64,000 bases of DNA from positions 1 through 64,000 of the forward strand of contig NZ_JACKTY010000039.1 of the NCBI RefSeq assembly GCF_025822605.1. Reading direction: 5' to 3'. Both the position numbers and the translations under genes were made by a program. Below are positions 25,136-33,925 of the stretch, piece after piece. Position 1 is the stretch's first letter. Each line of letters begins with the position of its first letter. The notes beneath the pieces are model-generated. The model had not been told where the DNA came from. It saw only the letters and a program-made list of their open reading frames with translations, and made no database searches. The stretch comes from Mycolicibacterium komossense. GTDB taxonomy: Bacteria > Actinomycetota > Actinomycetes > Mycobacteriales > Mycobacteriaceae.

Positions 25136-26098
25136 ATGCCTACCGCAGCCGACAGCCGTAACTCCAAGGTCGACGGAGCCAGCATCCTGGCCTCGCAAAA
25201 CCTTCAGACGGCCGACGACTACGCCCTCACGCCGTCGGTCAAGGCATTCGACGACGGCGGGAAGTACCGTCTGGAAATCTCTGGCGTAGAACGGCTTTCG
25301 ACCTTGGAGGCCATGCTGGACGAGGCCGACAAGCAGGGCGTGTTCATTCACCGCGTCATCGCATTCGGTGGCGGCACCACGCTGCTCACCACGAAGGAAC
25401 TCAGTGATGTCGCCGCTCTGGCAGCGGAGAACTCCATCGACCTCGTCGCCGTTCCCGGACCGCGGACCGGGTGGGATCTCGGACGTCAGGCGCTGAGCAC
25501 CGAAGGCCAGGCCGGTGGGCGACGCGTGCGCGGCCTCGACAACATCCGCTACCTGCTCGACGATTACCTCAGGATCTTCTCGACCGGTATCCGCGGCGTT
25601 CTGGTGTGGGATGAGGGCGTTCTCGACATCCTCAACAAGGCGCGCGACGCCGGCCACATCCCTGCTGATGCGAAATTCAAGATCTCGGTCTACGCCGGCC
25701 ACGCCAACCCCGCCTCCATCCGGATCCTGCAGGACCTCGGCGCCGACAGCGTCAATCCCGTTGGCGATCTCTCCCGCCCGATGCTCGCCGCCATCCGACA
25801 CTCGGTCGACATCCCGCTCGACGTCTGGGCCGAGACCTTCGAGTCGTTCGGCGGGATGAATCGGCTATGGGAGGCCGGCGATATCGCCCGCGTCGCGGGA
25901 CCGGTGTACTTCAAGATCGAGCCCGGCGAGTCGGAGGCCGTCATGTACAACGGCTGGGTCAGACCCGAGTTCCACGAGGAGCTCGTCCGCCACAAGGTCC
26001 GCCACGCCGCGATTCTCAACGAGCTCGTGCAGACCAATGCCTCAGACGTCGCAGTATCGCCGGTTCCGCGTACTGCTGCGCAAGCGCTCGCGAACTGA
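25136..26098 (+). CDS. Uncharacterised TIM-barrel-like protein
   Basis: A 320-residue protein, first gene of the operon, with a GAAGGAGACGC-type ribosome site just upstream. Alternating strands and helices (VFIHRVIAFGGGTTLLTTKELSDVAALA, IDLVAVPGPRTGWDLG, KFKISVYAGHANPASIRILQDLGADSVNPVGDLSRPMLAAI, PLDVWAETFESFGG, VYFKIEPGESEAVMY) look like an eight-fold barrel. I do not recognise the family with certainty; similar proteins are sometimes labelled U32-peptidase-like. Many His, Asp and Glu residues at strand ends hint at a metal-dependent lyase or isomerase. Location in front of the acetaldehyde dehydrogenase and aldolase suggests it makes their substrate. Confidence 0.55.
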   Translation: MPTAADSRNSKVDGASILASQNLQTADDYALTPSVKAFDDGGKYRLEISGVERLSTLEAMLDEADKQGVFIHRVIAFGGGTTLLTTKELSDVAALAAENSIDLVAVPGPRTGWDLGRQALSTEGQAGGRRVRGLDNIRYLLDDYLRIFSTGIRGVLVWDEGVLDILNKARDAGHIPADAKFKISVYAGHANPASIRILQDLGADSVNPVGDLSRPMLAAIRHSVDIPLDVWAETFESFGGMNRLWEAGDIARVAGPVYFKIEPGESEAVMYNGWVRPEFHEELVRHKVRHAAILNELVQTNASDVAVSPVPRTAAQALAN

Positions 26099-26133
26099 CA
26101 ACACGACATCGGCACCTCGGAACGGAGGAAAAA

Positions 26134-27072
26134 GTGGGACAACGCCACCTTTCGGCGATCATCGGGTCAGGCAATATCGGCACCGATCTGATGATGAAAA
26201 TTCGCCGTTCCGAGGTGCTTGATATCGCAGCAATGGCCGGAATCGACTCCGCGAGTGACGGTCTCGCGCGAGCTGCCGCTCTCGACGTGGCGGTCACGGC
26301 CGACGGCGTGGACGGACTGCTGGACCTCGCCGTCTTCGACGACGTAGCCGTGGTGTTCGACGCCACCAGCGCCGGCGCGCACCGCGTGAACGATGCCAAA
26401 CTGGCGCGGGCCGGAAAGCGGGTCATCGACCTGACTCCTGCCGCGATCGGTCCCTACGTCGTGCCCGCGGTCAACATGTCCCGGCTCAGCGGGTACCGGA
26501 ACCTCAACATGGTGACGTGCGGCGGGCAGGCCACCATTCCGGTGGTCGCGGCGCTCGCCGGCCTGACCGAGGTGCACTACGCCGAGATCGTCGCGTCCAT
26601 CTCGTCGCGATCGGCAGGTCCGGGAACGCGTGCCAACATCGACGAGTTCACCACCACGACTGCCCGCGCTATCGAGTCCGTGGGCGGTGCCGTGCGGGGC
26701 AAGGCGATCATCGTCCTCAACCCGGCCGAACCGCCGATGCTGATGCGCGACACCGTCGCCGCGCTGGTGTCGGCGACCGACGAGGCGAAGATCGCGTCGG
26801 CGGTCACCGCGATGGTCGCCGAGGTGGCGCACTACGTACCGGGGTACCGCCTGGCGCAGGAGATCCGAACCTCTCCGGTCCCGATGGGAGATCGACGTCG
26901 GCGGCTGGCCGGCCCCGCAGGCGAGTTCGCCGAACTGCTTCAGGTGACGGTATTCCTCGAAGTGCAGGGCGCCGCCGACTACCTTCCCGCGTATGCAGGA
27001 AACCTCGACATCATGACGGCCGCCGCAGTTCGCGTGGCCGAGGTCGGCGTCACCCAGGAGCCGGCACGATGA
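26134..27072 (+). CDS. Acetaldehyde dehydrogenase (acylating)
   Basis: A 312-residue protein from the GTG at 26134, which has GGAGGA at 26125-26130. It starts with the NAD loop AIIGSGNIGTDLMMKI and carries the catalytic Cys in NLNMVTCGGQATIPVV. VFDATSAGAH and the DLTPAAIGPYVVPAVN segment match MhpF/BphJ/HsaG enzymes. The enzyme turns acetaldehyde or propanal, NAD and CoA into acetyl- or propanoyl-CoA, and normally forms a channel complex with the aldolase encoded next, with which its stop overlaps (ATGA at 27069-27072). No ring-cleavage genes accompany it, which is unusual. Confidence 0.93.
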   Translation: MGQRHLSAIIGSGNIGTDLMMKIRRSEVLDIAAMAGIDSASDGLARAAALDVAVTADGVDGLLDLAVFDDVAVVFDATSAGAHRVNDAKLARAGKRVIDLTPAAIGPYVVPAVNMSRLSGYRNLNMVTCGGQATIPVVAALAGLTEVHYAEIVASISSRSAGPGTRANIDEFTTTTARAIESVGGAVRGKAIIVLNPAEPPMLMRDTVAALVSATDEAKIASAVTAMVAEVAHYVPGYRLAQEIRTSPVPMGDRRRRLAGPAGEFAELLQVTVFLEVQGAADYLPAYAGNLDIMTAAAVRVAEVGVTQEPAR

Positions 27073-28073
27073 CTACCGACGTGTACGTCCAGGACGTGAC
27101 ACTGCGCGACGGTATGCACGCCGTGGGGCATTCGCTCTCCGTGACCGAGGTCAGGCGGATCGCGAGCGCACTCGACCAGGCGGGTGTATCGGCCATCGAG
27201 GTGGCTCACGGCGATGGATTGGCCGGCGGCAGCCTGACCTACGGAGCCGGGTCCCACGACGACGCCGAATGGATCGCCGCCGCAGCCGACGTCGTCCAGA
27301 ATGCCAGGCTGACCACACTTCTCATTCCGGGCATCGGCACCCTGGACGACCTGCGCGCCGCCGCCGACCTCGGAGTGACCTCCGTGCGGGTGGCCACCCA
27401 CTGCACCGAGGCCGACATCGCTGGTCAGCACATCGGCACCGCCCGCACTCTCGGCCTCGACGTCGCCGGATTCCTGATGATGTCGCACCTCGCGCAGCCG
27501 GATGAACTTGCGGCGCAAGCGAAGATGATGGAGGACGCCGGTGCCGGGTGCGTCTACGTCACCGACTCCGGTGGCCGCCTCACCATGACCGGGATTCGCG
27601 ATCGCGTCCGTGCCTACCGCAGCGTCCTGGCGTCGACGACGACGATCGGCGTGCACGCACATCACAATCTGGCGCTGGGAGTGGCGAATTCACTCACCGC
27701 GGTCGAGGAAGGCGCACACCGGGTGGACGCATCACTGACCGGTCTTGGCGCAGGGGCAGGCAACTGCCCGCTGGAGGCCTTCGTCGCCGTCGCCGAACTC
27801 AACGGCTGGCACCACGGCTGTGATCTCTACGCGCTGATGGACGCCGCCGACGACATCGTCCGGCCATTGCAGCGACGACCCGTCCGCGTCGACCGCGAGA
27901 CGCTGACCTTGGGCTTCGCCGGTGTGTACTCCAGCTTTCTGTTGCACGCCGAGCGTATTGCCGCTGAAGTCGGCATCGAGACGCGCGATCTGCTCGTCGA
28001 AGCCGGCCGCAGGTCGATGGTCGGCGGCCAGGAAGATCTGCTCATCGATCTCGCCCTCGACATGAGGAGGTGA
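27069..28073 (+). CDS. 4-hydroxy-2-oxovalerate aldolase
   Basis: A 334-residue DRE-TIM-type aldolase. The metal and substrate motif is YVQDVTLRDGMHAVGHS near residues 6-22, and the metal-binding HAHHNLALGVANS lies near 195. AHGDGLAGGSLTYG, CVYVTDSGGRLTM and LTGLGAGAGNCPLEAFVAVAE are conserved in MhpE/BphI/HsaF. It splits 4-hydroxy-2-oxo acids into pyruvate plus an aldehyde that is passed to the dehydrogenase encoded upstream. The pair usually completes meta-cleavage pathways, but the 2-oxopent-4-enoate hydratase and dioxygenase are absent here. Confidence 0.93.
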   Translation: MTTDVYVQDVTLRDGMHAVGHSLSVTEVRRIASALDQAGVSAIEVAHGDGLAGGSLTYGAGSHDDAEWIAAAADVVQNARLTTLLIPGIGTLDDLRAAADLGVTSVRVATHCTEADIAGQHIGTARTLGLDVAGFLMMSHLAQPDELAAQAKMMEDAGAGCVYVTDSGGRLTMTGIRDRVRAYRSVLASTTTIGVHAHHNLALGVANSLTAVEEGAHRVDASLTGLGAGAGNCPLEAFVAVAELNGWHHGCDLYALMDAADDIVRPLQRRPVRVDRETLTLGFAGVYSSFLLHAERIAAEVGIETRDLLVEAGRRSMVGGQEDLLIDLALDMRR

Positions 28074-28175
28074 GAGACCGCTCCCCCGCCCGGTTCGCGG
28101 ACCCTGCTGCGGAGCAGAACCGGGAGTTGATCAGCACGCATCATCGACACGCCAAAACACGAGAGATGAACGACC

Positions 28176-29723
28176 ATGGAGAACGTCACCGCATCCTTGC
28201 CACCGCGACGGCCCACTGCGACGCCGTCGTCGTCTCCGCCCGGCACCTCACCGCCTGCCGGGCGGCGCAATCACGGACTCAGAGAGAACAGCCTCGGCGT
28301 GCCGAGCATCTTCTTCTACATCATCGCCGCGGCATCCCCTCTCACCGTCGTCGTGGCGCTGTTCCCCATCATCATCGGAGCGGGCAACGGTGTGGGCATG
28401 CCAGGGGCGTTCGTCATCGCCGCGGTGGTCCTGATGATCTTCGCGGTCGGGTATGTCGCGATGAGTCGGCACGTCACCAATGCGGGCGCGTTCTACGCCT
28501 ACGTGACGCTCGGCCTCGGACGCATCCCAGGACTGGGGTCGGCGTTCCTCGCGATCTTCGCCTACAACGCGATCCAGGCCGGGCTCTACGGTGGTTTCGG
28601 GTACTACGCCTCCGAGCTGCTCAACCCGGCCCTGGGTATCGACATCCCTTGGTGGGCCTACGCATTCGGCGCTCTGGTGCTGTGCCTGGGTCTGGGCGTG
28701 CAGGGCGTCCACTCCGGGGCGAAGGTGCTCGGGGTCTTCATGACACTGGAAGTCACCATGATCACCATCCTCAGTGCGTTCAGCCTGTCGGGTAAATCAG
28801 TGCCGGTATCGCAGTTTTCCTTCGAGCCCTTCGAGCCGAGCGTCGTCCTCGGCGGGGCGTTGGGCGTCGCATTGATGTTCGCTCATGCATCCTTCATCGG
28901 TTTCGAGGGATCGGCGATCTACGGTGAGGAAGCGCGCGATCCGGCCCGCACCATCCCGCGCGCGACGTATCTGTCCATCGCGTTCATGGGCGTTCTGTAC
29001 GCCGTATCCGGCTGGCTCATCATCAATGCGCTGGGCATCGACAAGGTGGTCGGGATGGCCAACGAAACCGGAGGAAACTTCATCTTCGCGGCGAGCGATG
29101 CCATCATCGGCCACAACATCTCGGTGGTCTTCCAGACGCTGATCGTGTCGGCGACCTTCGCCGCCATCGTCACCTTCCACAACAACGTCTCGCGGTACCA
29201 GTTCTCGCTCGGCAGGCAGGGACTGGTGTGGAAACCGCTGGGCTGGACGTTGCCGCGCCGCCAGACGCCGTGGGTCTCGGGCATCGTGCAGAGTGTGACC
29301 GTGGGCATCGTCATCGCCCTGTTCGCTGTCTTCGGCCAGGACCCGTTCGCCACTCTGTTCACCTGGGCGACGGGGATCGGCACGATCGGCGTCATCCTGT
29401 CGCAGCTCATCGCAGGCATCGCGATCTTCGCGTTCTTCCGCAAGTCGGACGTCGACAAACGCCCCTGGAACACAGTGATCGCCCCGATCCTCGCGATCCT
29501 CGGACTCGGCGCGTTCTTCGTCCTGACCTTGAACAGCCTCGATATTCTGCTCGGTGTCCAGGGCGTGATGGCGACGTTCATGCTGTCGCTGGTTTTCCTC
29601 GCCCTACTGGCAGGTCTCCTCTATGGCGGCTACCTGCGCATCTTCGCGCCGGCGAGGTACGCACTCGTAGGGCAGGCGCTCAACGAGCGCGAGCTGGACG
29701 AACCCGCCCCCGAAGCTCAGTAG
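28176..29723 (+). CDS. APC superfamily amino acid/amine permease
   Basis: A 515-residue membrane protein with a Pro/Ser-rich ~32-residue cytoplasmic N-terminus and 12 predicted helices. The first helix has the APC start (LGVPSIFFYIIAAASPLTVVVALFP), and helix 6-7 region FIGFEGSAIYGEEARDPARTIPRATYLSI is the hallmark consensus. It imports amino acids, amines or related solutes by H+ symport or exchange. It lies 102 bp after the aldolase gene and 98 bp before the TetR gene on the same strand. It could serve either group; APC rather than sugar import suggests a nitrogen-containing substrate. Confidence 0.88.
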   Translation: MENVTASLPPRRPTATPSSSPPGTSPPAGRRNHGLRENSLGVPSIFFYIIAAASPLTVVVALFPIIIGAGNGVGMPGAFVIAAVVLMIFAVGYVAMSRHVTNAGAFYAYVTLGLGRIPGLGSAFLAIFAYNAIQAGLYGGFGYYASELLNPALGIDIPWWAYAFGALVLCLGLGVQGVHSGAKVLGVFMTLEVTMITILSAFSLSGKSVPVSQFSFEPFEPSVVLGGALGVALMFAHASFIGFEGSAIYGEEARDPARTIPRATYLSIAFMGVLYAVSGWLIINALGIDKVVGMANETGGNFIFAASDAIIGHNISVVFQTLIVSATFAAIVTFHNNVSRYQFSLGRQGLVWKPLGWTLPRRQTPWVSGIVQSVTVGIVIALFAVFGQDPFATLFTWATGIGTIGVILSQLIAGIAIFAFFRKSDVDKRPWNTVIAPILAILGLGAFFVLTLNSLDILLGVQGVMATFMLSLVFLALLAGLLYGGYLRIFAPARYALVGQALNERELDEPAPEAQ

Positions 29724-29775
29724 CGACCGCCTCTTTCCACGATTCGGCGCGCAGTGGCGTCCACCGTTACGTACA

Positions 29776-29799
29776 TTTGTCCGCATCGATGCGTACAAA
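29776..29799. promoter_or_regulatory. 24-bp near-perfect palindrome, likely TetR operator
   Basis: Left half TTTGTCCGCATC and right half GATGCGTACAAA are reverse complements except for one position. The centre is ATCGAT. It ends 22 bp before the tetR ATG at 29822, the classic place for an autorepression site. Confidence 0.75.
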
Positions 29800-29821
29800 C
29801 GTTCTTAACAACGGAGGGCCC

Positions 29822-30418
29822 ATGGCATCCACACCGCGACGGGCACGTCGACACGACCCCGAGAGAAAGGAGCGCATCGTGACCTCGGCGCTGGAGGTGC
29901 TGGCCCGAGACGGCATCGCGGGCATCACGCACCGCGCGATCGGCACTGCCGCTGATGTGCCGTTGGGCTCGATCACCTACCACTTCGCCACCCTCGACGA
30001 CATCGTCTACCAGGCGTTCGAAACCCACGTCGACAACCTGGCCAGCCGCTTCGAAGCGCGACTGGCGTCCTGCCACGACGCGGACGACATCATCGAATGC
30101 ATTGCCGCGGCAATCACCGACGACCTGGCCGCTCACCCCAATGAGCTGGCCGTGACCTACGAGTTGTACGGCGATGCGGTGCGCAAGCCCGAAACCCGGC
30201 GCCTGACGCAACGGTGGATCGAGCGCGCCGAGGACGCCCTGACCGAGCACTTCGACCGCGCCACGGCCCGGCTCATCGACGTCGTCGTCGAGGGCCTGAT
30301 GGTGCGCATGTCCATTGCACAGCAACCGATTTCAAAGAAGGAGGTTCGCCACCTTCTGACCATGGCAGCCGACGGAGCACAGACCGGCAAGCACCGAACA
30401 CCACCGACCAAGGAGTGA
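29822..30418 (+). CDS. TetR family transcriptional regulator
   Basis: About 198 residues from the ATG at 29822, which has a GGAGGG ribosome site 4-9 bp upstream; an upstream ATG at 29789 lies inside the operator and is less likely. Residues ~10-55 form the helix-turn-helix (RKERIVTSALEVLARDGIAGITHRAIGTAADVPLGSITYHFATLDDIVYQAF). The rest is the variable all-helical ligand domain. It leads a tight operon with the aldehyde dehydrogenase starting 2 bp after its stop, so it very likely represses that operon through the palindrome at 29776-29799. The inducer is unknown; the enzymes suggest an amine or aminoaldehyde. Confidence 0.9.
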   Translation: MASTPRRARRHDPERKERIVTSALEVLARDGIAGITHRAIGTAADVPLGSITYHFATLDDIVYQAFETHVDNLASRFEARLASCHDADDIIECIAAAITDDLAAHPNELAVTYELYGDAVRKPETRRLTQRWIERAEDALTEHFDRATARLIDVVVEGLMVRMSIAQQPISKKEVRHLLTMAADGAQTGKHRTPPTKE

Positions 30419-30420
30419 TC

Positions 30421-31857
30421 ATGACCTACCAGAGCAAGATGTTCATCGACGGCAACTGGACCGACGCTGCAGACGGCGCCGTCGATCAGGTACCTGCACC
30501 CACTACCGGCGAAACCTTCGCCGAGATCGCGCACGGCGGCGTCGCCGACGTCGATCGCGCAGTGGCAGCGGCCGATGCCGCCTTCCCCGACTGGGCCAGA
30601 ACGCCAGTGGGCGAACGGGCCCGGGCCTTCCTGACCCTCGCCGACCGGATCGAGGCCGACCAGCGCACGCTCGCCGAGATCGAGTCTCGCAATGTCGGCA
30701 AACCAATCAGCCTGGCGCTGGAAGAGATGGAGATGATCCCCGATCACCTCCGGTTCTTCGCGGGTGCCGCCCGCACGATGGAAGGCCGCGCAGCCAGCGA
30801 GTTCGTCCGCGGAAAGACCAGCATCATCCGGCGCGATCCGCTCGGCGTCGTCGGGTCCGTCGCGCCATGGAACTATCCGCTGCTGATGGCGATCTGGAAG
30901 ATCTCCCCCGCCCTACTCACCGGAAACACACTGGTGCTCAAGCCTTCTGAGCACACACCCTTCTCGGTCCTGCGGCTCGCCGAACTCGCACAGGACCTGT
31001 TTCCTGCCGGGGTGTTCAACGTCGTGACCGGTGACGGTGAGGATGTCGGCGCGCGCCTGGTCGCCCACCCCCGGGTGCGGATGTCGTCGCTGACCGGATC
31101 GGTGGACACCGGCCGGGCTCTGATGCGCGCCTCCGCCGACTCCAACCTCAAGAGGCTGCATCTCGAACTCGGCGGCAAGGCGCCTGTGCTGGTGTACCCC
31201 GACGCCGACGTCGCGCTGGCCGTCGGCAAGATCATCGAGGGCGCATTCTGCAACTCCGGGCAGGACTGTATGGCCGCGTCGCGGCTCTATGTTCACGAGT
31301 CTGTGCACGACGAGTTGGTAGCCGGTCTCGAAAAGGCAGTCAAGGAACTCGATCTGGGTGACACCGCGGACGACAACACCACGATGGGACCGGTCATCAC
31401 CGCGGCGCACCGCGACCGGGTCGAGGGTTTCGTCCAGCGGGCCAAGGCCACCGGCCACACCGAGCTGATCCAGGGCGACAACCCCGGCACCGGCTTCTAC
31501 ACCGCCCCCACCGTGGTCGTCGGCGCCCGCCAAGGAGACGAGATCGTCAGCACCGAGGTGTTCGGACCGGTCACCTCGGTGACAAGGTTCACCGACCGCG
31601 ACGACGTCATCGCCTGGGCAAACGACACCGAATACGGCCTCGCCGCATCGGTGTTCACCAACGACATCTCGCGGGCCATGTCCGCCTCGAGTGATCTCCA
31701 GTTCGGCACCGTGTGGATCAACGACCATCTGCCGGTCACCCCCGAGATGCCGCACGGCGGCTTCAAGCAGTCCGGCAACGGCAAGGACATGTCGGTCTAT
31801 GCCCTCGAGGAGTACACCGAGATCAAGCACGTCATGATCAACCGTGAGATCGCCTGA
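30421..31857 (+). CDS. Aminoaldehyde dehydrogenase-like ALDH (gamma-aminobutyraldehyde type)
   Basis: A 478-residue ALDH. It has VAPWNYPLLMAIWKISPALLTGNTLVLKPSEHTP, the base Glu in LHLELGGKAPV and nucleophile Cys in FCNSGQDCMAASR. The C-terminal MPHGGFKQSGNGKDMSVYALEEYTEIKHVMI is typical of gamma-aminobutyraldehyde and related omega-aminoaldehyde dehydrogenases (PatD/YdcW-like). These oxidise aminoaldehydes from polyamine or amine breakdown with NAD. It follows the TetR gene by 2 bp and precedes a small gene by 1 bp, so all are one transcript. Substrate assignment within ALDHs is approximate. Confidence 0.88.
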   Translation: MTYQSKMFIDGNWTDAADGAVDQVPAPTTGETFAEIAHGGVADVDRAVAAADAAFPDWARTPVGERARAFLTLADRIEADQRTLAEIESRNVGKPISLALEEMEMIPDHLRFFAGAARTMEGRAASEFVRGKTSIIRRDPLGVVGSVAPWNYPLLMAIWKISPALLTGNTLVLKPSEHTPFSVLRLAELAQDLFPAGVFNVVTGDGEDVGARLVAHPRVRMSSLTGSVDTGRALMRASADSNLKRLHLELGGKAPVLVYPDADVALAVGKIIEGAFCNSGQDCMAASRLYVHESVHDELVAGLEKAVKELDLGDTADDNTTMGPVITAAHRDRVEGFVQRAKATGHTELIQGDNPGTGFYTAPTVVVGARQGDEIVSTEVFGPVTSVTRFTDRDDVIAWANDTEYGLAASVFTNDISRAMSASSDLQFGTVWINDHLPVTPEMPHGGFKQSGNGKDMSVYALEEYTEIKHVMINREIA

Positions 31858-31858
31858 C

Positions 31859-32191
31859 ATGGCGGTGAGTGCCGTCAACACCTTCCGGCTACGTCCGGGG
31901 GTCGACGCCGAGGAGTTCGAGAAGTTCTCGGCCGAACTGGACCGGCCGACGTGCCTGTCCTTCGACGTCGTACTCGAATTCGACGTCTTCCTGGCAGAAC
32001 CCACCGATTCCGAACCCACCGAAACCCACGTCGTCGAGATCATGACGGTCTCGTCGTGGCCGGAATGGGAACGGGTCCGTGACTCCGCGCCGGAGCTCAA
32101 ACCCGTGGTCGAGAGGTTCGATGAACTCGTCGAGCCGGACAGCGTTTCGACGCTGCTGACCCGCAAATCACCGCTGCCACAGGAGAATTGA
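31859..32191 (+). CDS. Small conserved protein, probable dimeric alpha/beta-barrel
   Basis: A 110-residue acidic protein starting one base after the aldehyde dehydrogenase. The pattern AVSAVNTFRLRPGVDAEEFEKFSAELDRPTC then DVVLEFDVFLAEP, HVVEIMTVSSWPEWERV and FDELVEPDSVSTLL gives beta-alpha-beta-beta-alpha-beta, like ferredoxin-fold (EthD/RedY-like) proteins. Such proteins act as small lyases, isomerases or binding partners. Its position between ALDH and FAD oxidoreductase genes, 1 bp from each, suggests a specific accessory role in that pathway. No catalytic residue can be named. Confidence 0.6.
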   Translation: MAVSAVNTFRLRPGVDAEEFEKFSAELDRPTCLSFDVVLEFDVFLAEPTDSEPTETHVVEIMTVSSWPEWERVRDSAPELKPVVERFDELVEPDSVSTLLTRKSPLPQEN

Positions 32192-32192
32192 C

Positions 32193-33923
32193 ATGCCCGA
32201 TACACCAGATTACGACGCCGTCATCATCGGCGCCGGCCACAACGGCCTGGTGACCGCCAACTATCTGGCGCGCGCCGGAAAGCGCGTGCTGGTCCTCGAA
32301 GCGCGCCACGTGGTCGGCGGAGCCTGCGTCACCGAGGAGCTGATCCCCGGTAGCAAATGGTCCTCCTGCGCGTTCATCGCGGGGCTGCTGCGCCCGGAGA
32401 TCATCGCCGAACTTGAGCTCGCCAGGTTCGGCCTCGAGCTGTACCAGGGTGATGCTCTGTCCTTCAGCCTGTTTCGCGACGGCACTTCGTTCACCATGTG
32501 GAAGGAGACCGACCGGACGCTGCGCGAACTGGAGAAGATCAACAAGAAGGACGCCCAGGCCTTCCTCGACTTCGGGGTCCGGTTGCAGCGCTTCGCCGGG
32601 CTCGTCACCCCCTATTTGCTGACCTCCCCGCCGGAGCGCTCCGAGGTGCTTGCCGCCTTCGAGGCGGCCGGTGAGCAGACGCTGTTCAACGAGTTCACCC
32701 TGCTGTCGGTGCGCGACCTGCTCGACAGGTACTTCGACGACGAGCGGCTCAAGAGCATGCTGACGTTCTTCGGGATGGTGTCGATCTTCGGCGGACCGTC
32801 GTCACCGGGAACGGCCTACACCTACGGCCACCACTCCTGGGGTGAGTTCAACGGCAACTTCGGACAGTTCGGCATGGCCCGCGGCGGGATGGGTGCGATC
32901 AGCGAGGCGCTGGCCGCCGGCGCCCGTCACTACGGCGCCGAGATCCGGACCTCGACCCCGGTCGACACCGTGGTCGTCGAGCGCGGCACGGCCACCGGAG
33001 TACGCCTCGCCGACGGCACCGTCATCACGGCCGGACAGGTCTTCTCCAACGCCGACCCCAAGCGGTCCCTGCTGCAGCTGATCGAGCCCGGCGTACTACC
33101 GGCCACACTGGTCCGCGACGTCAAGGCCATCGACACCCGCGGATCGATGGCCAGGATCCACCTGCTGATCGACGAACTGCCACAATATCTTCCGTTTCCC
33201 GACGCCACCGAGGGCCCGCAACACCACGGCCATCAGCTGCTGGGACCGAGCCGGGAGGCATTCGAGGAGGCCTACGAGGCACAGCGCCGCGGGACCTTCC
33301 CGAGCACGTTCGTCATCGAGGCCGTCACGCAGTCGGTCACCGACGACTCGTTGGCCCCGGCGGGCCTGCACACGATGACCCTCGGTATCCAGCAGCTCCC
33401 GTCCGAGTTGACCGGAACCACCTGGGCGGCGGAGAAGGAGAAGTGGGCCGACCTCGTGCTTGAAGATCTCTTCACCTACGCGCCCAACCTTCGCGAGCAC
33501 ATCCTCGACCGCGCGATCATCACGCCCGACGATCTCAACGACGAGTACCTGATCACCGACGGCAACATCTTCCACGGCAGCATGATGCTGGACCAGCTGT
33601 TCGGTGCGCGTCCCATCCCGGAGTTGTCGAATTACCGCACCCCGGTGGGAAATTACTACCTGTGCGGTTCCGGTACCCACCCCGGCGGTGGAGTGATGGG
33701 CGCCAACGGCCACAACGCAGCCAAGGTCGCCCTCGACGACGCCGCGGGTGTCACCGCCCCGGCGCGCAGCCCCACCCCGCGAGGCGGTACCCGCAAGGCC
33801 CCGTGGCAACAACGGCTGGTCGGCACCCTGATGTCGACCAGGCCGGGACGCTGGGTGGGGTACCAGGCCGCGCGCCAACCCGCGCTGCGCAAGATCACCG
33901 CCTACGCCGCACGCGTCCGCTAG
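32193..33923 (+). CDS. Phytoene-desaturase-like NAD(P)/FAD-dependent oxidoreductase
   Basis: A 576-residue flavoprotein. The N-terminal DYDAVIIGAGHNGLVTANYLARAGKRVLVLEARHVVGGACVTEE is the full dinucleotide-binding region of CrtI/PYROXD2-type enzymes, and the C-terminal CGSGTHPGGGVMGANGHNAA is the second FAD motif. The middle (GMARGGMGAISEALAAGARHYGAEIRT) is also conserved. The last ~55 residues are basic and family-variable. Carotenoid genes are absent nearby, so a carotenoid role is unlikely; these enzymes oxidise many small molecules, including amines. It belongs to the TetR operon, 1 bp after the small protein and 2 bp before the IlvD gene. Confidence 0.88.
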   Translation: MPDTPDYDAVIIGAGHNGLVTANYLARAGKRVLVLEARHVVGGACVTEELIPGSKWSSCAFIAGLLRPEIIAELELARFGLELYQGDALSFSLFRDGTSFTMWKETDRTLRELEKINKKDAQAFLDFGVRLQRFAGLVTPYLLTSPPERSEVLAAFEAAGEQTLFNEFTLLSVRDLLDRYFDDERLKSMLTFFGMVSIFGGPSSPGTAYTYGHHSWGEFNGNFGQFGMARGGMGAISEALAAGARHYGAEIRTSTPVDTVVVERGTATGVRLADGTVITAGQVFSNADPKRSLLQLIEPGVLPATLVRDVKAIDTRGSMARIHLLIDELPQYLPFPDATEGPQHHGHQLLGPSREAFEEAYEAQRRGTFPSTFVIEAVTQSVTDDSLAPAGLHTMTLGIQQLPSELTGTTWAAEKEKWADLVLEDLFTYAPNLREHILDRAIITPDDLNDEYLITDGNIFHGSMMLDQLFGARPIPELSNYRTPVGNYYLCGSGTHPGGGVMGANGHNAAKVALDDAAGVTAPARSPTPRGGTRKAPWQQRLVGTLMSTRPGRWVGYQAARQPALRKITAYAARVR

Positions 33924-33925
33924 CC

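Noticed and set aside
30913..32205. Long antisense frame (430 codons) opposite the aminoaldehyde dehydrogenase
   Set aside because: It mirrors the codon bias of the real gene, has no family resemblance, and the sense strand carries all ALDH motifs.
32193..33923. Carotenoid biosynthesis (phytoene desaturase) gene
   Set aside because: No crtB, crtE or other carotenoid genes nearby; the CrtI-like fold is shared by many unrelated oxidoreductases.
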